Origin: Nissolia schottii | Lineage: Eukaryota; Streptophyta; Magnoliopsida; Fabales; Fabaceae | Assembly (NCBI GenBank): GCA_003254905.1 | Contig: QANU01083368.1 | Coordinates: 101,520 to 165,519, forward strand | Direction: 5' to 3' | DNA length: 64,000 bases | Part shown: positions 1-12,884 of the stretch, in pieces | Layout: the number at the start of each line of letters is the position of its first letter | Position numbering within the stretch: position 1 is the stretch's first letter | Program-made: the position numbers and the translations under genes | The notes under the pieces: generated by a model | Database searches by the model: none | Seen by the model: only the letters and a program-made list of their open reading frames with translations | What the model was told of the DNA's origin: nothing

Positions 1-1660
1 AAACAATAATAATTGCACATTTGTAGCAAGTAAATGAGAAATAACACATCTGAGGAATTGTTGTTTGGTTGTACCTTCAACGGCAGAACTACAATCTACA
101 GAGTCAGCACCATTTTTGAAAAACAAAATGTAATAACATGGATAATCTTACATAAGCATAAAAATTAATTAAAAAATCATGCAGTAAATAACAATTGCTC
201 AAATTAAACCTGACCAGCATTGGAATGAGGATTGCATACCAAACCAATTCTTTGCAAGCATCCAAAGAGTTTCAAAATATTTTATTTGTTTCCATTCTTT
301 CTACATTTTTTTCATTTCCCCCCTTGAAAAATCGCAAAATCTAATGGCTATTCATCACAATGCATTTAGGGGAATAAATTCATCATGGTGAAGAGAAGGA
401 TACAATAAAATCATGAAATTACACCTAGCAGTATTGCATTTAAGAGCACCCATCACTTCTATAATCTACCATTGCTGCAAAATTATTTGAAAATTGAAGA
501 CATTAAAACAGAATAATGAATAACTAATTGCACTCAACCAAAGAGCTTGGTCCCAAATGCCTTCAAGTGATCCCAATATAAAATAAAAATAAACACAGCA
601 GCAGTGAAATCATGCAACAACACAATAAGTACAACAACTCAGCGTACCATGCAAGTGATATAAAATCTCAAACACAATCTATATAATCTCCATAATACTA
701 TAGAGCACAGACACACTATTCTAGCATAACATCATGTGACACAAATTCCTATTATAACTTGTATGCCAGAAATCTATATGCATGTTTAATAAATAAATAA
801 ATAAATCAACTCCAAGTGCTAAGGCATAAATAGACAATGTCATTTAAAAATTGAAAAATTAAGCAGGACAAATTCTTTTTTTTTTCCCAGTAATGTGACG
901 ATTTATAGGTTTGATTAAAACTTTTAAGTAACTTTTAACAATGAACAAATAGAATAAGACACAAAGAAACCTGATATATAATATCTTTTTGTTAAATTTT
1001 GCATTATATAACAAAATTTATATAATATATAAGAAGTGTCAAAGAAAATTAATGCATATGCCCAAATAAAAGGGAGAATATAAAAGGCAGATCAAGAAAC
1101 AACTTAAAACATCTCAGTCAAAGCATCACAAAGGTTATAGCCTCATAGCTTATTTTGAGTTCAGAAAAACTTGCAATCAATATATAGCCTCATAACCTCA
1201 TTGTTATTGAGAATTTTTTTTTTAAAAAATAAATAAATAAATAAATAAAACAGCTTTCCTCCAAAAATTAATGAAAACCAAACAAATGCTAAAAGGCATC
1301 TAAGGTCTCGATGCTTATGTCTTCCATATAACACTAAGCAAGAACCCCAGCAATAACAGATTAATTTGAAAGAAGCCTCACAATCAAATTTTTAACACCA
1401 AAATCACAAGAAGCCCAATAATGTAAATGGAAAAATAAAATAATTAAAAACAAAATCATATCATTTTCTAGTCATTCATCCAAAACCACACTGACAAACA
1501 ACCATGCTATAAGAAAATCACAACAAAATCAAAACAAGCAAGTAATCCTTCATATCATTCATCAAAAACCACACTGTAGACACCACACCATAGGAACACC
1601 AAACACAAACAAAACGAATCCGGAAAAAAAAAAAGCACAAGTTTCAATGTTTCATATACC
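1..1660. other. AT-rich stretch with possible minus-strand exons, unrecognised
   Basis: No confident gene. Two short minus-strand stretches look exon-like. One around 85-150 reads toward NGADSVDCSSAVE and is followed by a GTACAA donor-like site. One around 209-275 reads toward LVCNPHSNAGQ and is followed by a GTTTAA donor-like site. A third donor-like site (CAG then GTATATG, minus strand) lies near 1658, downstream of a leader-like segment. Together they could be the 5' part of a gene running off the left edge. I do not recognise a family, and the acceptor sites are weak. Otherwise the stretch holds AT-rich sequence with short (AAAT)n runs near 790 and 1225. Confidence 0.25.
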
Positions 1661-1762
1661 TGATGAAGAAACCCAAGCAACCACCACAACAACCACAACA
1701 AAAGCCTAGACCTACTTCTGAAGTGGCTCAAGTCAACAACACCACCAGCAAAAAAAAAAAAA

Positions 1763-1763
1763 N
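1763..1763. other. Single ambiguous base after an A run
   Basis: One N follows a run of twelve or more A at about 1750-1762. The consensus was not resolved at the end of this homopolymer, so reading frames crossing it are unreliable. Confidence 0.95.
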
Positions 1764-2029
1764 TTGGAGGGTTTTTTTAGGGCATTGGCGGGGACCCAAA
1801 ATTTTGGGAGGGAGTAAGGGTTTTCTTTTGGCGCCTTCACATTCACACCATTTCATATATTCATATTTCATATTCTACTGTCATTTTTGGGGTTATATTA
1901 TTTTATGCACACCTAACACTATATGATTATACTACTTTATATTGTCTTCAGGAAAATTGCAATGTCCACTTATATGATGTTATGTTAGCTTGTAACAAGT
2001 TTAGCTGACAATTTTATTGAATGCGTGAA

Positions 2030-4145
2030 TGAAATTCAACTTCAAATTTGCGACTTATTTAAGTTTCGCAACGGACTTGTTAAAAAACAATTATATTCTT
2101 TTAATAGAACAATTGAGAAGCTGTTCATCGTCTGTTCTTGTATATAATAGTAGAGAATCAGTATTAAATTAAGTTATTATTTTGATGATTTTTTTATTAA
2201 AACAATATTTTTAAAATTTAATTTGTTTGGTAAAAAAAAATTCATTAAAAATTGACAGTGCATGAAAAAATAACCTATAAAAAATTGCTAAACAAATAAA
2301 AAAGAATGCTTAGTGAATTAATTATTTTCAAGACCTCAAAGGTAAATTCGCCCACCTCTTCCTTTGAAAGGTCTCTCAAATTGCATATTGTTTTTGTTAA
2401 GATTTTCTCATTGCAAATGAGAAATGTATACTTTCTGGTTTCAAAATGAGTTATTGGCAATATAGTTTTAGACAACTTTTTTAAAAATATTTTTTCTTTC
2501 ATTATTCATGCATTAGTCATAATTAATATTAAAAATGATTGACATTATTAGTAAAAATTGGTAATAGGAACTCACATGATATTTTTTCGGTCTTTAACCA
2601 TTGGTATCAGTAAAAACCTTTAGCTCATCTCGTCTACTACTACCCAATTCAAAAATCTTAATGACTCTCAGGTCATAGATTGCATTCATATGATATGATT
2701 AGTAACATGTGTTGGCAGTTTGAAGATGAGAATTTTATAAGAAAATTGTTGTTACTAATTTTGTTAAGCCATTAAAACAATTGACATGACATACTCTACA
2801 CTATACTATAAGATAATTAAGTTATATTGATTGCATTTAAGAAATTTTGACCTCATAAAAACTTAAATGAGTCAATTCGGTTAAATTATCACTTCCACTA
2901 ATTTGATTGTTTAGCTGATAATTTGACTAAACATGTGTATAAAAATAAAGTCTTGTTCAAAACAACATTTTCCAAATTATAGTTGACAACTATTTAATGA
3001 GAGGTTGTATTACACATGAAGAAGTAATTCACAGGAAATTATTACTAATTTTTAAAAAAATGTTGGTGAATGGTTGTCTCCGACTCTCCAATATCTCAAA
3101 AGTTAATTCATTCACCTCATCCTTTGAAATATGTGTTAGTAGTAATAAGTGTAGTTGAGTTTGAAATGAGATATTAAGAAGATAACTTTTGTTAATAATA
3201 AATTATGTTCGATTGATTGCATTAAGAAATTCTAACTTTATAGAAATTGAACTTGGTCAATTCGACTAAATTGTCGCTTTTGTTAGTTTGACTGTTTAGC
3301 TAATAATTTTATTGAACTCGTAGATAAAATTCAATAAAGTTCTTCAATTCTTACTTATTTCAAATTTTACTTGTTTAAAGTTTCACTTGATTCAACAAAC
3401 ATGTTAAAAAAGGATTATATTCTTTTAATAAAATAATTGCAACATATTTTTGTTAAGATTTTTAAAGATCTCAAGTAAATTCATCCATCCTTTCCTTTGA
3501 AAGGTCTCTCAAATTGCAGCATGTTTTTGTTAAGATTTTTACATTGCAAATGAGAAATATATACTTTCTTGTTTCGAAATGAGATATTGACACTATAGTC
3601 TTAGACAACTTTTTTTATATATATTTTTCTTTCATTATTTATGCATTAGTTATAATTAATGTTAAAGATGATTGACATTATTGATAACAATTGATAATAT
3701 ACACTCGCGATATTTTTTTTGTCATTAACCATTGGTATTCAGTAGACCTATGACCCATCTACTATGCTCAATTTAAAAATTAAATGACTCCTTTAAAAAG
3801 GTGGCCCTTTCCAAGTCCTAATACAGATCGCACTCATGTGATATAATTAGTAACAATTTATATGATTGTATTTAAGAAAGTGTGACTTTATAAAAACTAA
3901 ATACATGTATAAAAACAAAGTGTTGTTCAAACAACATTTTCCAAAATACTTCTCATTATAATTGACAACTATTCAGTGAGAGATTGTACAAAACATGAAG
4001 AAATAACTCGTAGAAAAATACTAAAGAATTAAAAAAAAATAAAATAATGATGGTGAAATGGCTGTCTTCCATATCTCAAAAGTTAATTCATCCACCTCAC
4101 CCTTTGAAAGGTCTCTCAAATTATACCTTATTATGGTTAATATTT
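2030..4145. repeat. Diverged direct duplication of a ~1 kb AT-rich unit
   Basis: Several landmarks occur twice in the same order and orientation. A block containing GGTCTCTCAAATTGCA lies near 2371 and again near 3508. A block around ATTATATTCTTTTAATA lies near 2090 and 3410. A block around GACAACTATT followed by an AACATGAAGAA-like stretch lies near 2982 and 3965. A third partial copy of the first block lies near 4100. Offsets vary from about 980 to 1320 bp, so the copies carry indels. No coding content or transposon terminus was recognised. The stretch 4150-5390 toward the CLC gene holds AT-rich sequence and probably the CLC 3' untranslated region. Confidence 0.6.
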
Positions 4146-5396
4146 TATCCGACAATAGTTTATAGCTCGACACATATATTGCATGACTTTGGAAAAACGT
4201 TTGCCCCATGATTCCCTTGCCCTTTCCATGATTTTTACCCTTGCCTGACTTCCCGTCAATGTTGTGCGTCCTTTTTGTCAATGTCCTATTTTTATTTATG
4301 TTTTACTGTTGTTAAAGCTGTCTAAAGGGAGGGTAAAATTGGTTAAAAAAAGAGATTTTAGAAGAAGTCGCCACTAATATGTTTATTCATTAAAAAGTGG
4401 AATGCTTCAATTGAGAATCATGTCTTCCATAGTTAGGACTCGAGGCTTGAGTCCGAGTAGAGAAAGTGTTATTACCCTACTCGGCTATTCTAAGAACTTG
4501 GCTATTTTGGTTGATTTTATCCTTTTTAAATGTTTAGATTGATCCTTATTTTTGCACAAAATGATTTATTTGCCTTTTTCATTTTTAACATGTCTCATTT
4601 TGTATTAAGACACCATTGTATAATTGTATGTTGAAACGATGTACGTAAATTGTAAGTTGTGCGTCAAGCAGATTCCATGAAAGAGAGTTTAGTTATAATG
4701 AACATTTGCAAGCACCAAATATTTTTAAACTATAACCATTCAAAAATATCACTCTCACGATATCACGCTTCATAAACACTGATTTAAGGAATATCTATCA
4801 AATATATTATGAAAATGAAATTTGACCCAAATGATCATTCAAAGAATCCAAACAAGCAACATGAGCAAGAAATCTTTATTGTTATTAACCATAAATTACA
4901 ACACTAATTAGTGTTTCAGAAGTGTCTATCTGAAATACAGATGCAATGCAGATTGACAATACATACAATGGACATGGCAGCTAAATAATGCACACCAAAA
5001 CTATGCAGTAGCTGCATCTTAAGTAGCAATGTGCTTCATGGCTTCTATAAATAATTATTGCACGCAAACTAACTGTACATAAAATCTTGAGAATAAGAAC
5101 TATAATTTCGTCCTTGAAAAAAAATTGTGGGGGAGGGGTAACAAGCACGTCACTAAATTAGAAAATGCATATAATTTGGCCCCTGGATTCAACCATGTTA
5201 TATAACAAATAGAGTAAAATTTGGCCATTCTCGTGACCAAATTGTATGTGTTTTCTAATTCGATGAGTGATTTATTACACCCGAATTTTTCGGAGATGGA
5301 ACTGCAATTTTTCTCTATAAACTTTGATCACCTGAAGCTAACAATGACTGCAGCGCCTCGATGCAAACCGAAGAACGTTCATTTCAATGGGACCAT

Positions 5397-8300
5397 TCAG
5401 TCCCCTTTGTGAGGCTTGATGTCAGGGTGAAGTCCCAAAATATGCTCCGGCATGAAATCGTGGCGCGTTAGAATTCCAACAACGGGAGGCCTCTGCAATA
5501 TTTATAGACATCAGTCAGCATATTTTGCAGCATGGTGAAACAGCATAAGTGGAATCTTAAACTAAACTGCATTAGATGTGTAAAATTGTAGTGTTTTATA
5601 TGCCTGCATGATGCAAACAGCACACAAAATTTCAAAAGGGAGTAAAGGCATGCTTGGGAAACAAGTAATTAAAAATACATAATCATTTTATTTCTTCCTA
5701 AGATGTTTCAGGAAGCTTTTGACTACAAGTAATTTGAAATTACAATAAGTTAATCCAAACACACTCCAAAACGTTCTTTGTGAGGAAAAAGGAAAAAGAT
5801 AACATACCCCTTGGCTCTTAGGGACAACAAACATGTGCCGGAGTCCTAGCTGGCGGAAAAGAATAGCAGCTTTGGCGAGCGACATTGTCTCAACCACAGT
5901 GTATGGAGATGCATTAATTATGGGATGAAGATCAACATACATGTCCTTCTCTTCCTCCAGGATATCTAGATCCTCTATTTTGACTCCCTTCCCTGACCCA
6001 GCCTTTGTGAAATCCAACGCAGAAATCCGTTGGAAGAAGCTCCGGCTTGTGAACGCCCTATCCCTCGAAAAATTCTTCCCCTTCAGCAACACCAGCAAGT
6101 GAGATCTCAGCACAAGTCCACACAACTCCGGGGCATCTGCAAAAGGGGGTTCATCAATGACCGGAAAGCCATTGTGTCCTGTACTCTCCAAGGCATGCAA
6201 TATGTTGCCAACCCTTTCTATGCCGGAGAACATGACTAGTGGACCGGAGACAACATCTCGCGCGACCAGATTCCTCATGTAAGGCTCGGCATGAGCCTCC
6301 AGATAAGGAAGTCCTTTGATCTTCAGTATTTGGTCGTAGACACCCTTGTTGAAGCTATCAGCCATGGTTTTTGAGATTAACAAGACTAACATCACAAGGG
6401 GAAGTAGCAAGAGATCATTTGTGAGTTCAAGCAGTATGACACAAAGGGAGACAGTCATCCTCATGGTGCCACCAAGGAATGATGCAGCTCCAAGGAGTGC
6501 AAAGAGTCCCATGTCGAGTTTGACAATCGGTTCGAATAGTCTCCCGACAAGCCGGCCATAGGCAGCACCGGCGAGTATCACAGGAATGAAAAGGCCGGAC
6601 GGAACAGCAATACCATAAGTGACTATTCCAAGAAAGTAAATAGTGACAAAGTAGATAAATAAGCTGGAGATATGGAACTCCTTGGTGATCCTGGCGCTGA
6701 AAAGGTTTCGGATAGCATCATCGTTGGTGTTTAGAAAGAGGGAAGCAAGATCATTGTAGTAGCCTGGCTTACACTGAAAGCTTTTGTACTCTCCAGACTC
6801 GTCGACCGAGGGACAGATCACTGATGGATTAGAAGGGCAAGGGATACAGGTTGCAACCCATGGTAGGAAATAGTAACAACATGATGTCAAGAGAGCGATT
6901 GCGACGACAAGCAAGATTTTGGAAGCTGGACCTTTTCTGCCAAAGCAAGAGGAGAAAAAAAGGTTAATGGTAACATGTTAATACATTAGATTGGACTAGT
7001 ACAAGTAATGGTGATTAGGAAGCTGCTAGTTAAAAGGGCGGCCTAGTGCACAAGGCTCCCACTTGGTAGGGTCTGAGGAGGATAGATATATGCAGCCTTA
7101 ACCTCGCAAGCGAAGAGGCTGTTTCCAGGGTTTGAACTTGTGACCTCTAAGTCACAAGGCAGCAACCTTACCGTTGCGTTGAGGCTCACCATCTAGAAAG
7201 CTGCTATGCCTAAAAAATTATTTAACTTGGATGTGAGGACATACTCATTGATGAAGCTATATGTGCGAACAACCTTATCGACGAGGTAATTATACACGCT
7301 TCCAAGAACACCTCCGATGATTCCCAATAGTAGCGTTATTACAATGTCACCACCACTGTATGCTACCCTAGCTGAACCGACATCATACATTATCAGGCCA
7401 CCTTCCCCAAATAGGCCACATTTCCCTGTGGCACAAAACTGAATTGCGCCTCTTAAAACAATAGCAACCACTGCCGTCGTGAAAAATGTCCTCCACAGAA
7501 GAGCACTCCTCCACCTAAAGGAATGCCCCAACAAAAAAATTGAACAATATTAAGTCTTCCTGAGTCGCCATAATTTACAGGTAAAACATCCAACAACAAA
7601 GTAAGCAATATTTTTAGCACTAACTACACCCTCTATCTTGACATGTAGTTAAATCATAGATTAAAACCAGAAAACATGAAGCAAAGTTTCGTTCCATGAT
7701 TCTTTTAAGTGAACAAGATTATATCCTTTATTCATAGCTCAGACAACATTTGGCTATTTGGGAGTAATGAAGCCATAAACTATATTATACAGACAACGAC
7801 ATTACATTCCCATTTGTGCACAAGAACGAAACAAAAATCTAAGATTTCCTTCGATCCTTTCCAAACAAGAATTATGTCATCTTAGAATGTTACGTTGTCT
7901 ACAATTTAATGATCACACATTCACCAATTCACTTTGAAAGCAAAATAAACTTGCATTTAGTTAACACCTTACACAGAATATTGGGGGAAATAAATTTGCT
8001 GCTGCTAACAAGAAAGTTGGAGATTAGCTGGGAATGTTTTCTTTCACCGGAATTTCTAATTTACAATAACATGAAGTTGAGAGAGAAAGAGTGATAAATT
8101 TAAGCAGAAATAGATACCAAGAAGCTGCTTCTTCAAGGGCAAAGAGGACACCACCTACTGGAGCACGAAAGGCAGCAGCAACACCAGCAGCTGCACCACA
8201 AGTTATCATGTCTCGCCGGTCTCGGTCATTTTTGAAATATCTTAGCCAAGTCCAAGTCAAGCCATACTTGCGAGATCCGCCCTGCCCCAATAAAGAAGCT

Positions 8301-10715
8301 ATGCATGCACCTGTATGTACCATAGGTCCTTCTTTGCCTACCACAAATCCAGCCGAAACTCCAAGGATGGAACCAAAAATCTGTTACAGTTAAAACCATA
8401 GTCTTCATACAGAAGCTTAATATTTCTGAAGACTTCAAAGTAAAATATGTAAAACATTGCATTTCGTTACAAAAAATTCTCTGAATGTATTTGGAATGAA
8501 TCAACATAAGTTAAGTGTTGCAAAGCGGAGAATGAATATATTAGAGATAAAAGTTTCGGTGGCACCTATCGAGGAGTTACTCATTTTATATTTTATTTAC
8601 CTTTACAACAAGAGTGCTTGGAGCCAGTAGCGAGTAAGAATCGATGCCATTGAGATATGCTTTCACCTCTGGAATGCCAGAGCCTGCTGCTGCCGGAGCA
8701 ATGAAGGCACAAAGTGTGGCAGCTGCTGCTGCCAAAACTACATTGATACCGGCATATGTGATGAAAGCCTCAAGATATCTGTACCAAAACTACTACTCTA
8801 TAAGAATACATAAACAGAAATGGCAAAGGTGAAGAATTACATATAATTCTTCTGTGATTGAAGATTCAAAACAATTTCTACAAAGATGGTATAACTACGT
8901 ATATAGTGCAGCTTCCTCTTAAAATATGCTTTATTTCCAAAGGCCCATTATATAATAAATCCATTTAAGTTGGCGAGTTCATGATAGGGGGATTTATTAA
9001 CCAATAATTTGGAATAAATCATTTTATAGATTTATAACTATTTTTTTGTCATGAAAAATTAAAAGAAGTGACGGAAGCATATGACAAGTATTAAATGTGA
9101 TGCGATAAGTATCTTATAAATTATCATATGCTTTCATTTTCGGGTTATGATGCACAGAATTGACCAGCAGATGAACAACTGAATGATGAAATAACAAAAC
9201 AGAAATGTTATAAGCATATCATCATACACATCTTTAATGTAAAACTAAGTTATGAGCAGCACTAACATCTGCTGAAAAAATAAAGTGCAGATCAAGGGTG
9301 CGTTTGTTTCAGCTTTCAAAAAAAATTGATTAAGAAAAAACTGGTTTTTGATATAAAGCTAAAACAGTTAAAAATAGATTTTTCTGAGAAACTATTCTTT
9401 TCAGCTTCAGCTGAAAATAGATTATTTTTTAGATTTTGATTATTATTAAAAATTTATTTCAGTAAACGAAAACTGCTTTTTCTTGCCAAAACAAAAGTGA
9501 TTCTTTTGCCAAATAAGCTGAAACAATCGGACCCTTATGTCTGTAGTTGTTAAAGCATATACATTGGCCCAGAACTAGGAGCAAGATTGACCTGTTTTTA
9601 GACATGAGACTTGTTGTCATAAGAAGCTTGAAACCAGCTATGTTCTCAACTGAAATATTGTTGAAGAGGCCAATGAGTCCGGTGCCTAATCCGATAAGAA
9701 GCGCGAATCCCCACTTAAGTATCACATACTGGACTATCTGGACCTTCTTCCTGGACCTCCAGTCCTGCTTAAAAATTTCATTCTCAAAAATCCTGAAATT
9801 ACAGAATAAGTAACTCTCACATCATCATCACTCTTTTCAGTTTCCATCAGCAAAATCAAAAACAATTCTAGAGTTGTTTGCTTTTTGTAGTTTTGGCTAT
9901 CCAATACATCAATATATAGCGTTTAATGCTTGGAAACTTGCAAAGATCTATATAACAAATGGGGAAAACGAATAAAAATGACAAAATTATAAGAACAAGT
10001 CTCAAAAAAATTTGAAAATCAAAGTGTTTGCTGAGAACAAGTTACAAACCATAGAGATATTCAAGAAAATTTACCAACAAATTCTCATGCAAGACCAAAT
10101 GATGAACAGCACATCATGTAAAAGACACCAATGCATGATTGCAAAAAGTTACTAACAGGAACCATATGAAAAAGAAAAAAAAAGAAAAAAAAATGAACCA
10201 TGATTGACTGGAAGGAAGTAAACGAGTCAAGGGTCGGACAGGATATGAAACGCAAACTAGTCCGATCCGATGCACTGTATCCTTAAAAATGACCAACTAA
10301 GAACAGAAAATATCAGAACCATACAATCAAAAACCCGAATTTCGGTTCTTTATCCCCTTGAAATATACCTTTCAGGGCATGTCTGGTTGAGGGGTAAAAA
10401 AGGGGGTGTGAAGGTTTCATGGATTAGATTCACGAGTAAAATGCAAGATAAAACTATCCTGTTATCCGAAAAGAAGTGTGCAGCTTTTGCTTACTCGTAG
10501 TCAAGGCTTTCGATGGGGCAGAGGTTGGCACCAACAATAGCAATCTGTGAAGTGGTGTTAGTCCTCTTCACAAGAAGCGGCTCGGCATATGTCATGTTCC
10601 TCTCAGAAAACTCTGACCAATACCTCGGAATCTCCTCCTTCTGATCCTGCAAACCTTCATTCTCTATGTCATGCACGTCGCCGTCGCTGCTGTTCACGCC
10701 GTCTTCTTCCTTCAT
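5397..10715 (-). CDS. CLC-c: CLC-c type chloride channel/transporter, 7 coding exons
   Basis: Voltage-gated chloride channel family protein; plant CLC-c members sit in the vacuolar membrane and move anions. Coding exons in gene order are 10495-10715, 9592-9792, 8601-8778, 8118-8380, 7245-7514, 5808-6936 and 5397-5492. All junctions are GT-AG and keep frame, giving 785 aa (Arabidopsis CLC-c is about 779). Visible motifs are GSGIPEVKAYL (residues 173-183, with Ser174 at the selectivity position), GKEGPMVHTG with gating Glu217, and LFALEE with the proton-glutamate equivalent at about 284. A Cys-rich loop near residue 390 precedes GIPSGLFIPVILAG-like helices. The CBS-domain tail ends in a conserved GILTRHDFMPEH stretch. 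Ser174 rather than Pro suggests chloride rather than nitrate preference, by family knowledge. The frame is open upstream of the chosen Met to an acceptor-like site after 10742, so an extra 5' exon is possible. Confidence 0.93.
7029..7194 (+). mobile_element. Au-like tRNA-derived SINE in a CLC-c intron
   Basis: The sequence begins with a GGGCGGCCTAGTGCACAAGG-type head (A-box region) at about 7036. It contains the GGGTTTGAACTTGTGACC B-box-like segment at about 7127 and ends near CAACCTTACCGTTGCG. This matches my memory of the plant Au SINE family. The flanks 7017-7028 and 7195-7206 are near-identical 12-mers (one mismatch around AAGCTGCTA), consistent with a target site duplication. It fills about half of the 308-bp intron 6937-7244. 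The orientation is opposite to the host gene. Confidence 0.85.
9295..9536. mobile_element. MITE-like element in a CLC-c intron
   Basis: About 240 bp bounded by imperfect inverted repeats. The left end reads GGGTGCGTTTGTTTCAGCTT. The reverse complement of the right end reads GGGTCCGATTGTTTCAGCTT, two mismatches over 20 bases. The interior is AT-rich and non-coding. The GGGTGCGTTTG-type end is common among hAT or PIF/Harbinger MITEs. Flanking bases do not give a clear target duplication, so the superfamily is open. Confidence 0.6.
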
Positions 10716-10742
10716 CTTCTCAGCAAATTCACTTGCTAGTGC

Positions 10743-11955
10743 CTGTTCACAGCAGATTTATCAATCAGAACCCTGCAATTCCAAAACCTCACAGTAAGCA
10801 TGTGATAAAGATCCCAATGTCACATTTCAATGCTCCAACAGTGCTATTTTCTCTAAATTATTATTTTTTCTAGATCTTTCTTGACAGATGAAACAGTTGG
10901 CAGAATCACGTAAGAGGCATCAAATTTTCAAACATTTACAGCTCATTCCACTATTATTGAACCAAAATTGTAACCTAGGATGTGACAACATTGCATTAAG
11001 TCATGAAACCAAGCCACGCACTTCTTGTACCATGTCTTATAAGGGGTAGTAAATGTTGTATAATCATAAAGGGGGGAAAAATTAGACAAGTATAATAAAA
11101 GCAATCAAATCCTTTAGTAATAGTTCCAGAGCTTGAATTGGAATGAAGTAACTGAAGAATGAAAAAGAACACAAAACATCAGAGCTTAAGTTGGGGAAGG
11201 GATTCTTACCAGAAATCAAAGATATGCTTTTTCACCTGAAGATTATTAACTTTATTTGATGAACACTTTGGAAAGTCAAAACAACTTGGATTGAAGGAAT
11301 CTAAAGCACAGACATAATTCATTCACTAGAACACATACCACAAAGACAGCACTTATAGTCTCTATCACTCAATGTTGTATGTTTCAGGGAACAGCAACCA
11401 CAATTTAAGGTTGGGAAAACAAAGGTACTTGAAAGTATAATTTATGATGGAATCAATTTAAAAAATATTAAATAATTTTAAGAATGTTTATGATAAAATC
11501 TTTTGTTCAGTTATATAATTTTTTTAATTTTTATTTTTAAGGTAATATAAGGTTAAATTGTACGTTTTTTTGGTGAGGGGCATGACACCAAAAAATAAAA
11601 TAAAATAATGTTGGAAATATTTTTAAGTTCACAATTGGGTTTATGCTTATCTTATCTTTATTTAAGAATATATTCTCATCTGTCCCAAGTCCAAAACAAC
11701 AATGTCTTCAACAAATAATCACTAAACACATCGACAACGCAAGGTAGTAAAAGTGGAATTAATCACTAGAACACCTGCTTCTAACATACAACAAAGACCG
11801 CACTTATAGTTTCTATCACTCTATCTTGCGGGGTAAATACACTTGTATGGCATTTGGAGAGCAAAATTTCGGATATAGGGGGGGGGAGGGAGAAAAAATT
11901 TACAGATGTATGGGATTTGCAGGAGAAATCGGTAATGGGGAAGCCGATTTCAGAA
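10743..11955. other. Upstream region of CLC-c, no gene recognised
   Basis: AT-rich sequence likely to hold the CLC-c promoter and 5' untranslated exon(s). An acceptor-like AACAG on the minus strand immediately precedes the coding exon at 10742. No clear TATA box or further coding exon was identified. Sequence quality ends at the gap at 11956. Confidence 0.4.
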
Positions 11956-12884
11956 NNNNNNNNNNNNNNNNNNNNNNNNNNNNNNNNNNNNNNNNNNNNN
12001 NNNNNNNNNNNNNNNNNNNNNNNNNNNNNNNNNNNNNNNNNNNNNNNNNNNNNNNNNNNNNNNNNNNNNNNNNNNNNNNNNNNNNNNNNNNNNNNNNNNN
12101 NNNNNNNNNNNNNNNNNNNNNNNNNNNNNNNNNNNNNNNNNNNNNNNNNNNNNNNNNNNNNNNNNNNNNNNNNNNNNNNNNNNNNNNNNNNNNNNNNNNN
12201 NNNNNNNNNNNNNNNNNNNNNNNNNNNNNNNNNNNNNNNNNNNNNNNNNNNNNNNNNNNNNNNNNNNNNNNNNNNNNNNNNNNNNNNNNNNNNNNNNNNN
12301 NNNNNNNNNNNNNNNNNNNNNNNNNNNNNNNNNNNNNNNNNNNNNNNNNNNNNNNNNNNNNNNNNNNNNNNNNNNNNNNNNNNNNNNNNNNNNNNNNNNN
12401 NNNNNNNNNNNNNNNNNNNNNNNNNNNNNNNNNNNNNNNNNNNNNNNNNNNNNNNNNNNNNNNNNNNNNNNNNNNNNNNNNNNNNNNNNNNNNNNNNNNN
12501 NNNNNNNNNNNNNNNNNNNNNNNNNNNNNNNNNNNNNNNNNNNNNNNNNNNNNNNNNNNNNNNNNNNNNNNNNNNNNNNNNNNNNNNNNNNNNNNNNNNN
12601 NNNNNNNNNNNNNNNNNNNNNNNNNNNNNNNNNNNNNNNNNNNNNNNNNNNNNNNNNNNNNNNNNNNNNNNNNNNNNNNNNNNNNNNNNNNNNNNNNNNN
12701 NNNNNNNNNNNNNNNNNNNNNNNNNNNNNNNNNNNNNNNNNNNNNNNNNNNNNNNNNNNNNNNNNNNNNNNNNNNNNNNNNNNNNNNNNNNNNNNNNNNN
12801 NNNNNNNNNNNNNNNNNNNNNNNNNNNNNNNNNNNNNNNNNNNNNNNNNNNNNNNNNNNNNNNNNNNNNNNNNNNNNNNNNNNN
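11956..12884. other. Assembly gap (929 N)
   Basis: An uninterrupted run of N. Its right edge abuts a tandem duplicated segment, so the gap probably hides more copies of that repeat. Confidence 0.99.

Noticed and set aside
1663-1926. Gln/Pro-rich small frame MKKPKQPPQQPQQ...
   Set aside because: It crosses an unresolved homopolymer base and turns into low-complexity sequence; no conserved family.
6030-6561. Plus-strand frames over the large CLC exon
   Set aside because: Antisense shadows of the CLC-c exon 5808-6936.
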